Positions 6,762-15,381 of a stretch of DNA of 21,975 nucleotides are shown one piece after another (within the stretch, counting starts at the first letter, position 1; every line of letters starts with the position of its first letter). The notes under the pieces are model-generated. The model did no database searches. It saw only the letters and a program-made list of their open reading frames with translations, and was not told the DNA's origin. The stretch is from positions 1-21,975 of the forward strand of contig NZ_JAHONA010000032.1 of the NCBI RefSeq assembly GCF_019131995.1, read 5' to 3'. A program made the translations under genes and the position numbers. This DNA comes from Collinsella aerofaciens (GTDB lineage Bacteria > Actinomycetota > Coriobacteriia > Coriobacteriales > Coriobacteriaceae).

Positions 6762-8183
6762 TTAGGCCATAAGCAGGCCGGTCTCCGCGACGTTCTTGTA
6801 CCAGTACGCGCTCGCCTTGGGATAGCGCTTCTGGGTCTCAAAGTCGATGTAGAACAGGCCGTAGCGCTTGTTGTAGCCGTTGGTCCAGGAGAACTGGTCC
6901 TGCAGCGACCACACAAAGTAACCGTCGACGTTTACGCCGCCATCGATTGCCTTGAGGATCCACGCGAGATGCTGACGCATGTAGTCGATACGAGGGGCGT
7001 CGTCGATAAAGCCGTCCTCGAAGTCGTCCTTATAGCCCATGCCGTTCTCGGTGATGTAGATCTTCTTGTAGTTGGGGTAATCGTTCTTAATACGCAGCAG
7101 CAGGTCGTACAGGCCCTCGGGATAGATGATCCAGTCCCAATCGGTGGTAGGAATGCCTTCGCGCACGCATGCCTCGCCCACGCCCTTGAGGAACCAGCGC
7201 GAGGAGCCCTTGTCGCCGGTGCCATTGTGGTTGATGTCGTTTTCGCCCTCGGCGGCACGCAGGAACTGGCACTTGTAGGTGTTGACGCCCAGGCAATCGT
7301 TGTAGGGGAGCGCGGCGGTCAGCGCGGCGATGTCCTCGTCGCGGACGTCGAGCTCGCCGCCGGCGATATGGGCCAGCTTGGTCGCAGCCTCCATGGTGTC
7401 GGCTGCATAGTGGCCGCGGAAGGTGGCGTCGAGTACCCAGCGGTTGTTGATGACGTCGGCCATGCGGGCTGCCTCGCAGTCGGCAGCGCTGTTGGGATCG
7501 AGGGGATACTTGGGCTCTAGGTTCTGGACAATGCCGATCTCGCCCTCAAAGCCGCCCTCATGGAAGGCGACGACGGCCTTGGCGTGGGCCACCATCATGT
7601 TGTGCATGAGCTGGAAAGCCTTGTCCAGGCGATACTTCTCGCCGTGCGGCCAGTTGCCGACGATAAAGCTGCCCTCGGCGGTCGCGGGAATCTCGTTAAA
7701 GGTAAACCAGTGCTTGACCTCGGTGAACTCGGCAAAGCAGAACTTGGCATACTCGACAAAGGCGTCGATCGTCGTGCGCGTTAGGAAACCCTCGCCGCCG
7801 TTCTGATAAAAGGCCTCGGGCGTATCAAAGTGATCGAGCGTGACATAGGGGATAACGCCGGCTTTATTGCAGGTGGCAAAGAGCTCGTGATAGAAGGCGA
7901 CACCCTCGGGGTTGATCTCGCCAGTGCCGTTGGGGAAGATGCGGCTCCAAGCGATGGAGACGCGGATACCGTTGATGCCGAAGCGCTGGCACAGGTCGAT
8001 ATCGACCGGATACTTGTTGTAGAAATCGCTTGCAGGATCGGGGGAGAAGCGACCCTGGGCTGCCAGGAAATCGTCCCAGGGCACTTTGCCCTTGCCGTGC
8101 GTACGGGTCTCGCCTTCAACCTGGTAAGCAGCGGTGGCGCCGCCAAACACAAAGCCGTCGGGGAACTGCATGGGGTTGGTCAT
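6762..8183 (-). CDS. lacG: 6-phospho-beta-galactosidase-like GH1 enzyme (module 1)
   Basis: This 473-residue cytoplasmic GH1 enzyme should hydrolyse the phosphorylated disaccharide delivered by the adjacent EIIBC. The acid/base Glu164 lies in WFTFNEI and the nucleophile Glu379 in YITENG. The phosphate-binding residues of lactococcal LacG are kept as Ser432, Lys439 and Tyr441 in FSWTNGYNKRYG. The Trp beside that Ser is typical of 6-phospho-beta-galactosidases. The length is normal for LacG (about 470). The ATG follows GAAAGGA. It is the second gene of the operon, 75 bases after the EIIBC, with a hairpin in the gap. The symbol is given by similarity to LacG; activity on a 6-phospho-beta-glucoside is not excluded. 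Confidence 0.88.
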   Translation of the reverse strand: MTNPMQFPDGFVFGGATAAYQVEGETRTHGKGKVPWDDFLAAQGRFSPDPASDFYNKYPVDIDLCQRFGINGIRVSIAWSRIFPNGTGEINPEGVAFYHELFATCNKAGVIPYVTLDHFDTPEAFYQNGGEGFLTRTTIDAFVEYAKFCFAEFTEVKHWFTFNEIPATAEGSFIVGNWPHGEKYRLDKAFQLMHNMMVAHAKAVVAFHEGGFEGEIGIVQNLEPKYPLDPNSAADCEAARMADVINNRWVLDATFRGHYAADTMEAATKLAHIAGGELDVRDEDIAALTAALPYNDCLGVNTYKCQFLRAAEGENDINHNGTGDKGSSRWFLKGVGEACVREGIPTTDWDWIIYPEGLYDLLLRIKNDYPNYKKIYITENGMGYKDDFEDGFIDDAPRIDYMRQHLAWILKAIDGGVNVDGYFVWSLQDQFSWTNGYNKRYGLFYIDFETQKRYPKASAYWYKNVAETGLLMA

Positions 8184-8217
8184 GAGTCATCCTTTCTGTG
8201 GGATACGAATAGGGAGA

Positions 8218-8244
8218 GGTGCCCGAACCGGGAATCCGGGCACC
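8218..8244 (-). promoter_or_regulatory. Intercistronic hairpin, module 1
   Basis: The arms GGTGCCCG (8218-8225) and CGGGCACC (8237-8244) form an 8-bp stem between the EIIBC stop and the GH1 ribosome site, without a following T-run. It may protect or process the mRNA so that the two genes are expressed at different levels. Modules 2 and 3 have unrelated hairpins at the same place. Confidence 0.6.
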
Positions 8245-8258
8245 AACAGAGGGAGGAA

Positions 8259-10037
8259 CTAGTCGAGGTTCTCGCGGAGCCACTTGATGGCGCCAGCGGG
8301 GTCGCGAGTAAGGTCGATATATTCCTTACCGCGGGGAGCGAGCAGCTTAATGCCCAGGCGATCGGTGTCGGCCTTCATGTCGTTGTAGTAGCTACGAACC
8401 TGCGGGGCGAGCACGATAACGTCGTACTGATCCATGATGGCAGTGTGCTGGCCATAGGCGCCTGCGGAGGAAGCGATGTTCTCTCCGGTCTGCGCAGCAC
8501 CTTCCTTGATGGCGTTGGCGAGCATGGCAGAGGTGCCGGCGCCGGCGCACAGGACGAGGACCTTCAGGCCATCGACATCCTTCTTAGCGGATGCGTCGAA
8601 GGCGGGCTCGGGCTGATCGGCGACAGGCTTGCTGTCGGCGGCAGCGGCGGTCGGCTCGACGGAGACGGTAGTCTGCTCGACAGCGGGCGCAGAGGCGTTG
8701 GCGGCGATGGTGGCAGCACCATCGGACTCAAGACCCAGCTCGGCGGCGCGCTCGGCCTCCTGGTCGCAGAGCAGCTTATCGTATGCCTTCAAGAACGGCA
8801 GGTAGATGATGGCGTCCAGCAAGATGATGATCGCGACAAATACCAGGGCGATAAGCTGGAAGTTCGTGGTGATGAAGATGCCGATGGGGGCAGGGGTAGC
8901 CCAAGGCACCACGAAGGAGAAGCCGTTCATGCCCACGTTGTCGATAAAGAACTTGGCAACACTTACGTTGACGCAGCCGGCGGCAACAAAGGGGATGAGC
9001 ATGTAGGGGTTAAGGATCATCGGCGCGCCAAAGAGCAGCGGTTCGTTGACGGCGAAGGCAACAGGAACGATCGAGGCCTTACCGACGGCTTTGAGCTGCT
9101 TGGACTTCATAAAGAGAATCAGCAGAAGCGGCACGATGAACGTGGCGCCGGTGCCGCCGAACTCACCCACGAGCGACATGTTGAAGGTGAGGGAATGGGC
9201 GGGGTGACCACCGGCCAGCAGAACCTGCAGGTTCTCGGCCTGGTTGGCAAGACGGATGGGGTCGATGCCCGGCTGGACAATCGAGGGGCCGTGGACGCCG
9301 ATGAACCAGAAGAACGCGGTGGCTGCCTGGATAAGGATAAGGCCAGGATAGGTTTCTGCAGCGGTAAAGAGCGGGGAGAGCAGTTTGATAAGCAGCTCGG
9401 AGAACGGAACGCCCATGAGGTTGCGCACGACGACATCGATGATGCCGCAGATGATGACGGCGCCACCGAAGGGGATAATGTCGCGGAAGTTCTGAGCGAT
9501 GGCGCCCGGGACCTCCTTGGGCAGCTTAATGGTCAGATCGCGCGAGACGCAGAACTTATAGACCCAAACGGTAATGAACGCGGCGATATAGGCCGAGAAC
9601 AGACCGCGCGTACCCATGCTGGTGCAATCGAAGACAGAAAGCTCGGAGCCGTTGAACTTGGTAGTGAACTGCGTAACAGCGAGCAGCAGCATGCTGCACT
9701 GGGCGGCAACCATGGTGGAGCCGTCGTTGAGCACTTTGCCGGCGGGCATGCGACGGTTCATGGAAGCCGTAAAGTTCTTGGCAGTGGTGCCGGCGACCAT
9801 GATGCCCATGACGCCCATGGTGAAGTTGTACAGCTTGTTGCACCAGTCGATGAGCGGCTGGGGCAGCGTGATGCCGACCACGCCGGGAAGCGTGGCGATC
9901 AGCAGAAAGATCGAAGAGGTTAGGACAATGGGCATGCACCCAAGGAATCCGTCCTTGATGGCCTGGAGGTATATGTTCCTCGAGATCTTCTCAAAGAACG
10001 GCTGATGCTTTTCGAGCATCTTTACGATGGCGTCCAT
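8259..10037 (-). CDS. PTS lactose/cellobiose-family EIIBC (module 1)
   Basis: This 592-residue EIIBC has an EIIC of about 430 residues with multiple membrane helices, GVHG (His249) and NEPLLFG (Glu332). An Ala/Glu/Pro-rich linker of about 60 residues follows, then EIIB with CAGAGTS (Cys497). The ATG at 10037 follows AAGGAG. It is first in a two-gene operon with the GH1 enzyme and is divergent from a LacI regulator, with a perfect palindromic operator in between. It is closest by eye to paralog 0 (both begin MDAIVK-LEKHQP). It needs an EIIA from elsewhere; the only one in the window is at 21536. The substrate is probably a beta-galactoside or beta-glucoside different from that of module 3. Confidence 0.93.
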   Translation of the reverse strand: MDAIVKMLEKHQPFFEKISRNIYLQAIKDGFLGCMPIVLTSSIFLLIATLPGVVGITLPQPLIDWCNKLYNFTMGVMGIMVAGTTAKNFTASMNRRMPAGKVLNDGSTMVAAQCSMLLLAVTQFTTKFNGSELSVFDCTSMGTRGLFSAYIAAFITVWVYKFCVSRDLTIKLPKEVPGAIAQNFRDIIPFGGAVIICGIIDVVVRNLMGVPFSELLIKLLSPLFTAAETYPGLILIQAATAFFWFIGVHGPSIVQPGIDPIRLANQAENLQVLLAGGHPAHSLTFNMSLVGEFGGTGATFIVPLLLILFMKSKQLKAVGKASIVPVAFAVNEPLLFGAPMILNPYMLIPFVAAGCVNVSVAKFFIDNVGMNGFSFVVPWATPAPIGIFITTNFQLIALVFVAIIILLDAIIYLPFLKAYDKLLCDQEAERAAELGLESDGAATIAANASAPAVEQTTVSVEPTAAAADSKPVADQPEPAFDASAKKDVDGLKVLVLCAGAGTSAMLANAIKEGAAQTGENIASSAGAYGQHTAIMDQYDVIVLAPQVRSYYNDMKADTDRLGIKLLAPRGKEYIDLTRDPAGAIKWLRENLD

Positions 10038-10142
10038 AGAGCTCCTTTGCTACTTGATGCGCGATGCATGTGGATGGAACTGGTCGTCGATGGATGGTCA
10101 GGACTGCCCGGAAACCTTCCTGCTTAAGGAAGGCATTGCGAA

Positions 10143-10182
10143 ATGACAACGTTGTCATTTCGTTAATGACAACGTAAGACAT
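10143..10182. promoter_or_regulatory. Module 1 LacI operators
   Basis: A perfect 16-bp palindrome, ATGACAACGTTGTCAT, at 10143-10158 has a second half-conserved copy, ATGACAACGTAAGACAT, at 10166-10182. The two starts are 23 bases apart, about two helical turns. A candidate minus-strand promoter overlaps the upstream copy: TTGTTG at 10199-10194 and, after 17 bases, TACGTT at 10176-10171. Repression of the EIIBC operon by the divergent LacI protein is therefore likely. The leader downstream also contains a small inverted repeat, CCTTCC/GGAAGG, at 10115-10133. Confidence 0.75.
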
Positions 10183-10226
10183 TTTTGGAAGAGCAACAAG
10201 GATTTAGGGGTGAGTGGTCGATATTG

Positions 10227-10240
10227 TCCGGTAAACGGTT
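10227..10240 (+). promoter_or_regulatory. Shared motif copy upstream of module 1 regulator
   Basis: TCCGGTAAACGGTT matches the motif found upstream of all PTS units in the window. It lies 25 bases before TATGCT (10265-10270), a possible -10 of the LacI gene. It is preceded directly by TCGATATTGT, which also occurs at 15067 and 21356. Confidence 0.5.
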
Positions 10241-10312
10241 GATTTATCAGTCAGGCAGGTAGTGTATGCTAGAACGCAAAAAGCAAGCGATGCAAAACCG
10301 ACTGGAGAAGCA

Positions 10313-11323
10313 GTGGCAACGATGGACAAGAAAAACGTCTCGATGAACGATGTGGCGATTGCCGCGGGTGTTTCTCTCAAGACGGTTTCGCGTGTGATCA
10401 ACGAGCCCGATAGCGTGCGAGAGTCAACACGCGATAAGGTTCATTCGGCCATGGAGGCGCTCGGGTTTCGAGCCAACTTTGCCGCGCGTTCGCTCAAGTT
10501 GGGCCGTTACGGGTGCATCGGCGTCGTGCTGTTCCACTTATCGGGCGGTGCCGTGGACATGATTGACGGTATCGCCGATGCCGCCGAAGAACGCGGCTTT
10601 GCGCTCACGATGATTAAGAAGCGCGCGGGGGAGAAGATGACCCTTGCCGATGCGGCGCGCAGGATGTCGCAGCTGCCTGTTGATGGCATGATCTTCAACC
10701 TGCGTCAGATGGTCGATGACTTTGATACCTTTGAGGCGCCGAAAGACCTCAAGACGGTGATTATCACACCGATGGAACATCCTACCTGCTCCACCGTCAG
10801 TGACGACCAAGAGGGCGGCGCGCGCATGGCGTGCGAGTACTTCTTGGATCATGGTCACAAGAACGTGTATTTCGTTTCGGGTAAGAAAGAGTCGCTGTCG
10901 AGCCAGTGCCGTATGAAAGGTTGGCGTGCGGCACTCGAGGCGCGTGGCATTGAGCCGCCCGAGCCTCTGCGAGGCGATTGGAATGCGGATAGTGGCTACG
11001 CCGCGGGCCTTGTGCTTGCCGATAAACCCGATTGCACGGCGGTCCTCGCTGCTAACGACTGCATGGCAAACGGCGTGATGATGGCTCTACGTGACAAAGG
11101 GCTCAATGTGCCCGACGACGTGTCCGTGATCGGCTTCGACGATGAGCTCTACAAGACGATTCCCAACTCGATTCTGACGTCGGTGAAGTTTCGCCACCGC
11201 GAACTGGGCATCCGTGCGCTTAACGAGGTCGTCGCAGGTCTGGAAGCCCCGAGCTCCAGAAGCCGTACGCTCGTCTCGGGCGTGTTGGTCGAGCGTTCCA
11301 GCGTAAAGGACTTGCGGGCGTAG
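10313..11323 (+). CDS. LacI-family regulator of module 1
   Basis: This 336-residue protein has an N-terminal LacI helix-turn-helix (MNDVAIAAGVSLKTVSRVIN, residues 11-30) with recognition-helix residues Leu22-Lys23. A hinge helix (NFAARSLK) and a periplasmic-binding-type sugar domain follow, with LRGDWNADSGYAAG, AANDCMANGV and the DDVSVIGFDDE strand. The GTG at 10313 is chosen because GGAG lies five bases upstream. An in-frame GTG at 10262 would overlap the promoter, and the ATG at 10322 is further from the ribosome site. It diverges from the EIIBC operon and faces its palindromic operator, so it is probably the local repressor, induced by a sugar or sugar phosphate. A repeat array begins 22 bases after the stop. 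Confidence 0.9.
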   Translation: MATMDKKNVSMNDVAIAAGVSLKTVSRVINEPDSVRESTRDKVHSAMEALGFRANFAARSLKLGRYGCIGVVLFHLSGGAVDMIDGIADAAEERGFALTMIKKRAGEKMTLADAARRMSQLPVDGMIFNLRQMVDDFDTFEAPKDLKTVIITPMEHPTCSTVSDDQEGGARMACEYFLDHGHKNVYFVSGKKESLSSQCRMKGWRAALEARGIEPPEPLRGDWNADSGYAAGLVLADKPDCTAVLAANDCMANGVMMALRDKGLNVPDDVSVIGFDDELYKTIPNSILTSVKFRHRELGIRALNEVVAGLEAPSSRSRTLVSGVLVERSSVKDLRA

Positions 11324-11345
11324 ACGTGCTCGGCCTATTCCGTTT

Positions 11346-11561
11346 GTCTCAATCTGTAACAGCTAGGACCCAAAAACTCGGCTAGATGTTACGGATCGAG
11401 ATTTTTGGCCCGGCTTATTCCGTTTGTCTCGATCTGTAACAACTAGACGGTCAAAAGTGGTCTACATGTTACAGATTGAGATTTTCGGCTTGGCCTGTGC
11501 GTTCATCTCGATCTGTAACAGCTAGGACCGAAAAACTCGGCTAGATGTTACAGATTGAGAT
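11346..11561. repeat. Palindromic repeat array, cluster 3 (three units)
   Basis: The units have arms at 11346-11361/11387-11402, 11426-11441/11467-11482 and 11505-11520/11546-11561, with left-arm spacing of 80 and 79 bases. Units 1 and 3 carry the loop type CTAGGACC...CTCGGCTAG. Unit 2 carries TAGACGGTC...GTCTA. Both loops allow an inner stem despite different sequence. The array fills the gap between the convergent LacI gene and the module 2 operon. Confidence 0.93.
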
Positions 11562-11583
11562 GAACAGGAGGACGGGTGCGGTC

Positions 11584-11627
11584 TAAACAAAATGGCCCGC
11601 GCATCACACATCGATGCACGGGCCATT
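11584..11627 (-). terminator. Rho-independent terminator of the module 2 operon
   Basis: On the minus strand, a 14-bp stem with one mismatch (11627-11614 with 11604-11591, core AATGGCCCG) is followed by TTTTGTTT. It lies 33 bases after the EIIBC stop codon. Confidence 0.88.
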
Positions 11628-11660
11628 TATTGTCTGCAAGCGGCAGGTGGTGTCAGCGTC

Positions 11661-13421
11661 TTATGCCTCGAGGTTTTCCTCGATCCAGGCGACGGCGCCC
11701 TTGGGATCCTTAGTGAGGTCGATGTACTGTTTGCCCTTGGGCGACAGCAGCGTGATGCCCAGGCGGTCGGTGTCGGCCTTCATCTCGTTGTAATAGGTGC
11801 GAACCTGCGGAGCCAGGACGATGACGTTGTACTGGTCCATGATGGCGTAGTGGCTGCCGTAGGCACCGGCGTTGGCGGTAATGTCGATGCCCAGCTCGTC
11901 GGCGCCTTCCTTAAGCGCGTTGGCGAGCAGTGCAGAGGTGCCGGCGCCAGCGCACAGAACCAGAACCCTCAGATCCTTGCCCTTAAGGGCGGACGGAGCT
12001 GCGGAGGCCTCGGTGGCAGAAGCGGTCTCGACAACAGGAGCCTCAACGGCGGGGGCGGCAGCGGTCTTGACGGCCTTGGTCTCCTCGGCCTCTTCTTCGG
12101 CCAGGGTCTCGGCCTCCTGCTTGCACAGGACGTTGTCGTAGGCCTTGCAGAATGGGTAGTAGATCAAGAAGTCAACGACCAGCAGGACGACAACCAGGAC
12201 CAGAGAGATCGGCTGGAAGTTGGTGTCGATGAAGGTGCCGATCGGTCCGGGGAGTGCCCACGGCATGGCATAGATAAAGCCGTTCATGCCCAAAAAGTCG
12301 ATGAAGAACTTACCAATGAGGACGTTGGCCACGGGGGCAAACAGGAACGGGATCAGGAAGTACGGGTTGAGGATGATGGGCGCGGCGAACAGCAGCGGCT
12401 CGTTGACGGCGAACATCACGGGCACGACAGAGGCTTTGCCGACGGCCTTGAGCTGCTTGGAGCGCATAAAGAGCAGGAAGATGATCGGGACAATGAACGT
12501 GGCGCCGGTGCCGCCGAGTTCGCCGATGTAGTTACCGAAGTTTTCGGTCAGGGCGAGGGCGGGGTGACCGCCGGCCTGCAGCGTGGCGAGGTTGGTGGTG
12601 ATGTTGCCAAACAGCGCGGCGTTGAGGGCAGGCTTAACGACCGAGGGGCCGTGGATGCCCATGAACCAGAACAGCGGGATCATGAACCAGATGAGGGCGA
12701 GGCCGGCGTAGGAATCGGCAGCGGCGAACAGCGGGCTCACCAGCGTGGAGATGACGTTGGCAAACGGGACGGCCAAGCAGGTGCGGCAGATAACGTCGAT
12801 GACGGCGACAAACAGGATGGAGAAGCTGAAGGCGAAGATGTCGCGGAAGTTCTGGGCGATGGCGCCGGGGACTTCTTTGGGCAGCTTGATGGTGATGTCT
12901 CGCTTAATGCAGAAGGCATAGATGTTGACCGTGGCAAATGCGGCGACAAAGGAGCTCAGCAGGCCCTTGGTGCCCATGTTGTCGGTAAAGAACACCGAGA
13001 CATCGGCGCCGTCGATCTTGGCACTCGTCTGGGTAACGGCCAAGATGAGCATAGCGCACATGGCGGCGACCATGGTGCTCGTGGCGTTGATGGCCTTGCC
13101 GGCAGGCATGCGGCGGTTCTTGGAGCCGGTCAGCGCGCTTGCGGTGGTGCCGGCGACCATGATGCCCACGACGCCCATCGTGAAGTTGTAAACCTTGTTG
13201 CAGAAGTTCACGACGTCGACGTTCCACCAGTCGGGCAGCGTAAAGCCGCCGACCGTGGCGACAACGCCCGGCAGGGTCGAAATAAGCAGGAAGACAGAAG
13301 AAGACAGGATGATGGGCATTGCTGCCAAAAAGCCGTCTTTAATGGCCTGAAGGTAGATGTTCTTAGAGACCTTGTCGAAGTACGGCTGACCTTTCTCCAA
13401 GAACTTAACGATCGATTCCAT
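11661..13421 (-). CDS. PTS lactose/cellobiose-family EIIBC (module 2)
   Basis: This 586-residue EIIBC has EIIC helices up to about residue 430, GIHG (His257), NEPLLFA (Glu341), an Ala/Glu/Thr-rich linker of about 50 residues, and EIIB with CAGAGTS (Cys490). An insertion of roughly eight residues near position 60 (GGFTLPDWWNVDV) distinguishes it from the other paralogs. The ATG follows AGAGGAG. Unlike modules 1 and 3, the EIIBC is second here, 176 bases after the GH1 gene, with a strong hairpin in between. It belongs to the same group as paralog 0 and module 1. The substrate is not predictable beyond a beta-linked disaccharide. Confidence 0.93.
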   Translation of the reverse strand: MESIVKFLEKGQPYFDKVSKNIYLQAIKDGFLAAMPIILSSSVFLLISTLPGVVATVGGFTLPDWWNVDVVNFCNKVYNFTMGVVGIMVAGTTASALTGSKNRRMPAGKAINATSTMVAAMCAMLILAVTQTSAKIDGADVSVFFTDNMGTKGLLSSFVAAFATVNIYAFCIKRDITIKLPKEVPGAIAQNFRDIFAFSFSILFVAVIDVICRTCLAVPFANVISTLVSPLFAAADSYAGLALIWFMIPLFWFMGIHGPSVVKPALNAALFGNITTNLATLQAGGHPALALTENFGNYIGELGGTGATFIVPIIFLLFMRSKQLKAVGKASVVPVMFAVNEPLLFAAPIILNPYFLIPFLFAPVANVLIGKFFIDFLGMNGFIYAMPWALPGPIGTFIDTNFQPISLVLVVVLLVVDFLIYYPFCKAYDNVLCKQEAETLAEEEAEETKAVKTAAAPAVEAPVVETASATEASAAPSALKGKDLRVLVLCAGAGTSALLANALKEGADELGIDITANAGAYGSHYAIMDQYNVIVLAPQVRTYYNEMKADTDRLGITLLSPKGKQYIDLTKDPKGAVAWIEENLEA

Positions 13422-13529
13422 AGTTCACGCTCCTCTTTGCATGAAATCTTAATGGCATGGACGTTGAAAACCTATATGGTCTCCCGCTTGCTAAAAGCCC
13501 GGGTGCAGGCGGGGTCGGTCCCAGGGGGA

Positions 13530-13576
13530 GAGAGGGGAGCGGCTGGGTTTGTATCGCATAGGGCCGCTCCCCTCTC
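13530..13576 (-). promoter_or_regulatory. Intercistronic hairpin, module 2
   Basis: A perfect 14-bp stem (13530-13543 with 13563-13576, core GAGAGGGGAGCGGC) has a 19-base loop. It lies just downstream of the GH1 stop and upstream of the EIIBC start on the minus strand. No T-run follows, so it is more likely an mRNA 3' protector or partial attenuator than a full terminator. The remaining gap, 13422-13529, shows no gene. Confidence 0.7.
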
Positions 13577-13597
13577 GGGGGAAAGCGAGGCGATGCG

Positions 13598-15046
13598 CTA
13601 CTGCGCGTCCGCCATAGTGTCGGCGAGCTCCTTGTACCAGAGTGCCGACTGCTTGATGTAGCGTTTTTGCGTGTCGAAGTCGATGTAGAACAGGCCGTAG
13701 CGCTTGTTATAGCCGTTGGCCCACGAGAACTGGTCCTGCAGGCTCCAGATAAAGTAGCCCTGGACGTCGACGCCCTCGGCGCGCGCCCGGAGCACCTTCT
13801 CCATGTGCTGGTCGACAAAGTCGATGCGCTCGGGATCGGCGACGATGCCGTTTGCGTCGGGCTCGGGGTCCTTGTGGCCCAGGCCGTTTTCGGTGATATA
13901 GATGACGGGGAGGTTGGGATAGGTGGCGCTGATGTGCTTGAGCGTGTCGTAGAGGCCTTGCGGGTAGATGAGCCAATCCCAGTCGGTGGTGGGGATACCC
14001 GGCATATCGACCTGCTGCCCGACGCCCTTAAACTTAAAGCACGAGGTGCCCTTGTCTCCGGTGCCGTTAAAGCTGTTGGTGGACTCGCCATCGTAGGCGG
14101 CGATAAACGCCGACTGATAGTAGTTGAGGCCGAACATATCGTTGCGGGGCGCCGCCTTGGCGAGCTCCTCCATGTCGCTGTCCTCAACCGTAAGCGTGGC
14201 GTTGTTGGCACGCAGAATCTCGTTGATGAGTGAGAGGGTGCGCGCGGAGTAGTGACCCAGGAAGGCGCCGTCCATGATGAAGTCGGTGTAGAAGGCGTTG
14301 TACAGGTCGGCGGCGTGCTGGTCGGCGGGCGAGTCGGTGGCAGGATATGCCGGCGTCAGGACGTTGACCATGCCAATGCGTCCGCCCAGGTGCTCGGTCT
14401 CGTCAAGATCCTTATACAGGTTGACGGCGCGGGCGTGGGCAACGAGCTCGTTGTGCTGGCTCTGGATGCCGCTCGTCACATCAAAGTGATGGTTGGGCGG
14501 GAAGTTGCCTTGGATGTATTGGGAGTGCGAGAGGCTGATGAGCTCGTTGATGGTGAACCAATTCTTGACCTCGCGGAACTCGCGGAAGCAGAACTCGGCA
14601 TAGCGCACATAGGCGTCGACGGTCTTGCGGTTGAGCCAGTCGCCCTGGTTGAACAGGGCGGCGGGGGAGTCAAAGTGATGCAGGGACACATAGGGCTCGA
14701 CGCCATACTTTTTGCAGCAGGCGAACAGCTCGTGGTAGTGCTTAACGCCCTCGGCGAGGGGCTCGGCATCGTCGCCGTTGGGGAAGATGCGGGTCCAGGC
14801 GATGGACACACGGATGGCGTTGAGTCCATGCTCGGCAGAAAGGCGGATATCCTCCTCGTAGCGGTTGTAGAAATCACTGGCCGGGTCGGGTAAAAAGCGA
14901 CCCTGGGCGACAAGGTAATCGTCCCACATGGTCTTACCCTTGCCTGCCACCTTCGTGGAGCCTTCCGTTTGGTACGCGGCGGTTGCGGCGCCCCAAACAA
15001 AGCCCTTCGGCAGCTGCTGTACGCGGTTTAGCAAAGACATATGCAT
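13598..15046 (-). CDS. GH1 6-phospho-beta-glycosidase (module 2)
   Basis: This 482-residue GH1 enzyme has acid/base Glu168 in WFTINEL and nucleophile Glu386 in YITENG. The phosphate-binding set Ser441, Lys448 and Tyr450 lies in FSWANGYNKRYG. It is the most divergent of the three GH1 copies: TINEL replaces TFNEI, MWDDY replaces the usual W-DDF text, and there are extra residues around 92-97 and 215-222. Its substrate may therefore differ from lactose-6-phosphate. It is promoter-proximal in its operon, directly behind a pair of operators. Two starts are possible. The ATG at 15046 is only three bases from GAGAGGG, and the ATG at 15040 is at a more usual nine bases. Confidence 0.87.
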   Translation of the reverse strand: MHMSLLNRVQQLPKGFVWGAATAAYQTEGSTKVAGKGKTMWDDYLVAQGRFLPDPASDFYNRYEEDIRLSAEHGLNAIRVSIAWTRIFPNGDDAEPLAEGVKHYHELFACCKKYGVEPYVSLHHFDSPAALFNQGDWLNRKTVDAYVRYAEFCFREFREVKNWFTINELISLSHSQYIQGNFPPNHHFDVTSGIQSQHNELVAHARAVNLYKDLDETEHLGGRIGMVNVLTPAYPATDSPADQHAADLYNAFYTDFIMDGAFLGHYSARTLSLINEILRANNATLTVEDSDMEELAKAAPRNDMFGLNYYQSAFIAAYDGESTNSFNGTGDKGTSCFKFKGVGQQVDMPGIPTTDWDWLIYPQGLYDTLKHISATYPNLPVIYITENGLGHKDPEPDANGIVADPERIDFVDQHMEKVLRARAEGVDVQGYFIWSLQDQFSWANGYNKRYGLFYIDFDTQKRYIKQSALWYKELADTMADAQ

Positions 15047-15160
15047 ACACCCTCTCGTCTCGCTGTTCGATATTGTGCGTTTGCGCTCAGGAGGCTCCCT
15101 GGTTAGCGTTCAGCGGCGAAAAAGCCCGATAAACACTATCTTAAAATTATTAGAACCAAA

Positions 15161-15198
15161 ATGAGCACGTGAACATTTGACAATGAGCACGTTAACAT
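15161..15198. promoter_or_regulatory. Module 2 LacI operator pair at the GH1 promoter
   Basis: ATGAGCACGTGAACAT (15161-15176) and ATGAGCACGTTAACAT (15183-15198) are direct repeats with starts 22 bases apart. They lie just downstream of a candidate minus-strand promoter: weak -35 CTGTTT at 15236-15231 and, after 16 bases, -10 TATACA at 15214-15209. Binding of the divergent LacI protein would block initiation or elongation. The segment 15047-15160 has no gene. Confidence 0.75.
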
Positions 15199-15256
15199 CC
15201 GGCTGGGATGTATAGAAACAAAACAACTTCAAACAGCCGCGAACGGTTGTATTTGT

Positions 15257-15269
15257 TCGGTAAGCGGTT
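15257..15269 (+). promoter_or_regulatory. Shared motif copy upstream of module 2 regulator
   Basis: TCGGTAAGCGGTT is one member of the window-wide motif. It ends four bases before the -35 of the LacI promoter. A partial copy, GCGAACGGTT, lies at 15239-15248. The position just upstream of -35 would suit an activator as well as a repressor. Confidence 0.5.
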
Positions 15270-15273
15270 TTGA

Positions 15274-15330
15274 TTGACAGAAGTTTTCATGTTGTGGTAT
15301 ATGGCTCGGGTATCATGAGCACGTTATCGA
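15274..15330 (+). promoter_or_regulatory. Promoter and autoregulatory operator of the module 2 LacI gene
   Basis: A perfect TTGACA (15274-15279) is followed after 18 bases by TATATG (15298-15303), with an upstream TG element. A third operator copy, ATGAGCACGTTATCGA, at 15315-15330 begins about five bases after the expected transcription start. The regulator therefore probably represses itself. Confidence 0.65.
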
Positions 15331-15381
15331 TGTATGTACGATGCGCCATGGGCGCGGGGAATAGTTGGGAAGCAGGTTAGC

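Noticed and set aside
7830..9923. 697-residue plus-strand open frame opposite module 1
   Set aside because: It lies antisense to the EIIBC and GH1 genes, whose motifs are unambiguous. Its low-complexity Gly/Asp/Glu/Val composition is typical of mirror frames in GC-rich genes.
11592..13661. 689-residue plus-strand open frame opposite module 2
   Set aside because: Antisense shadow of the EIIBC; Gly/Asp/Gln-rich with no domain, and it runs across the terminator stem.
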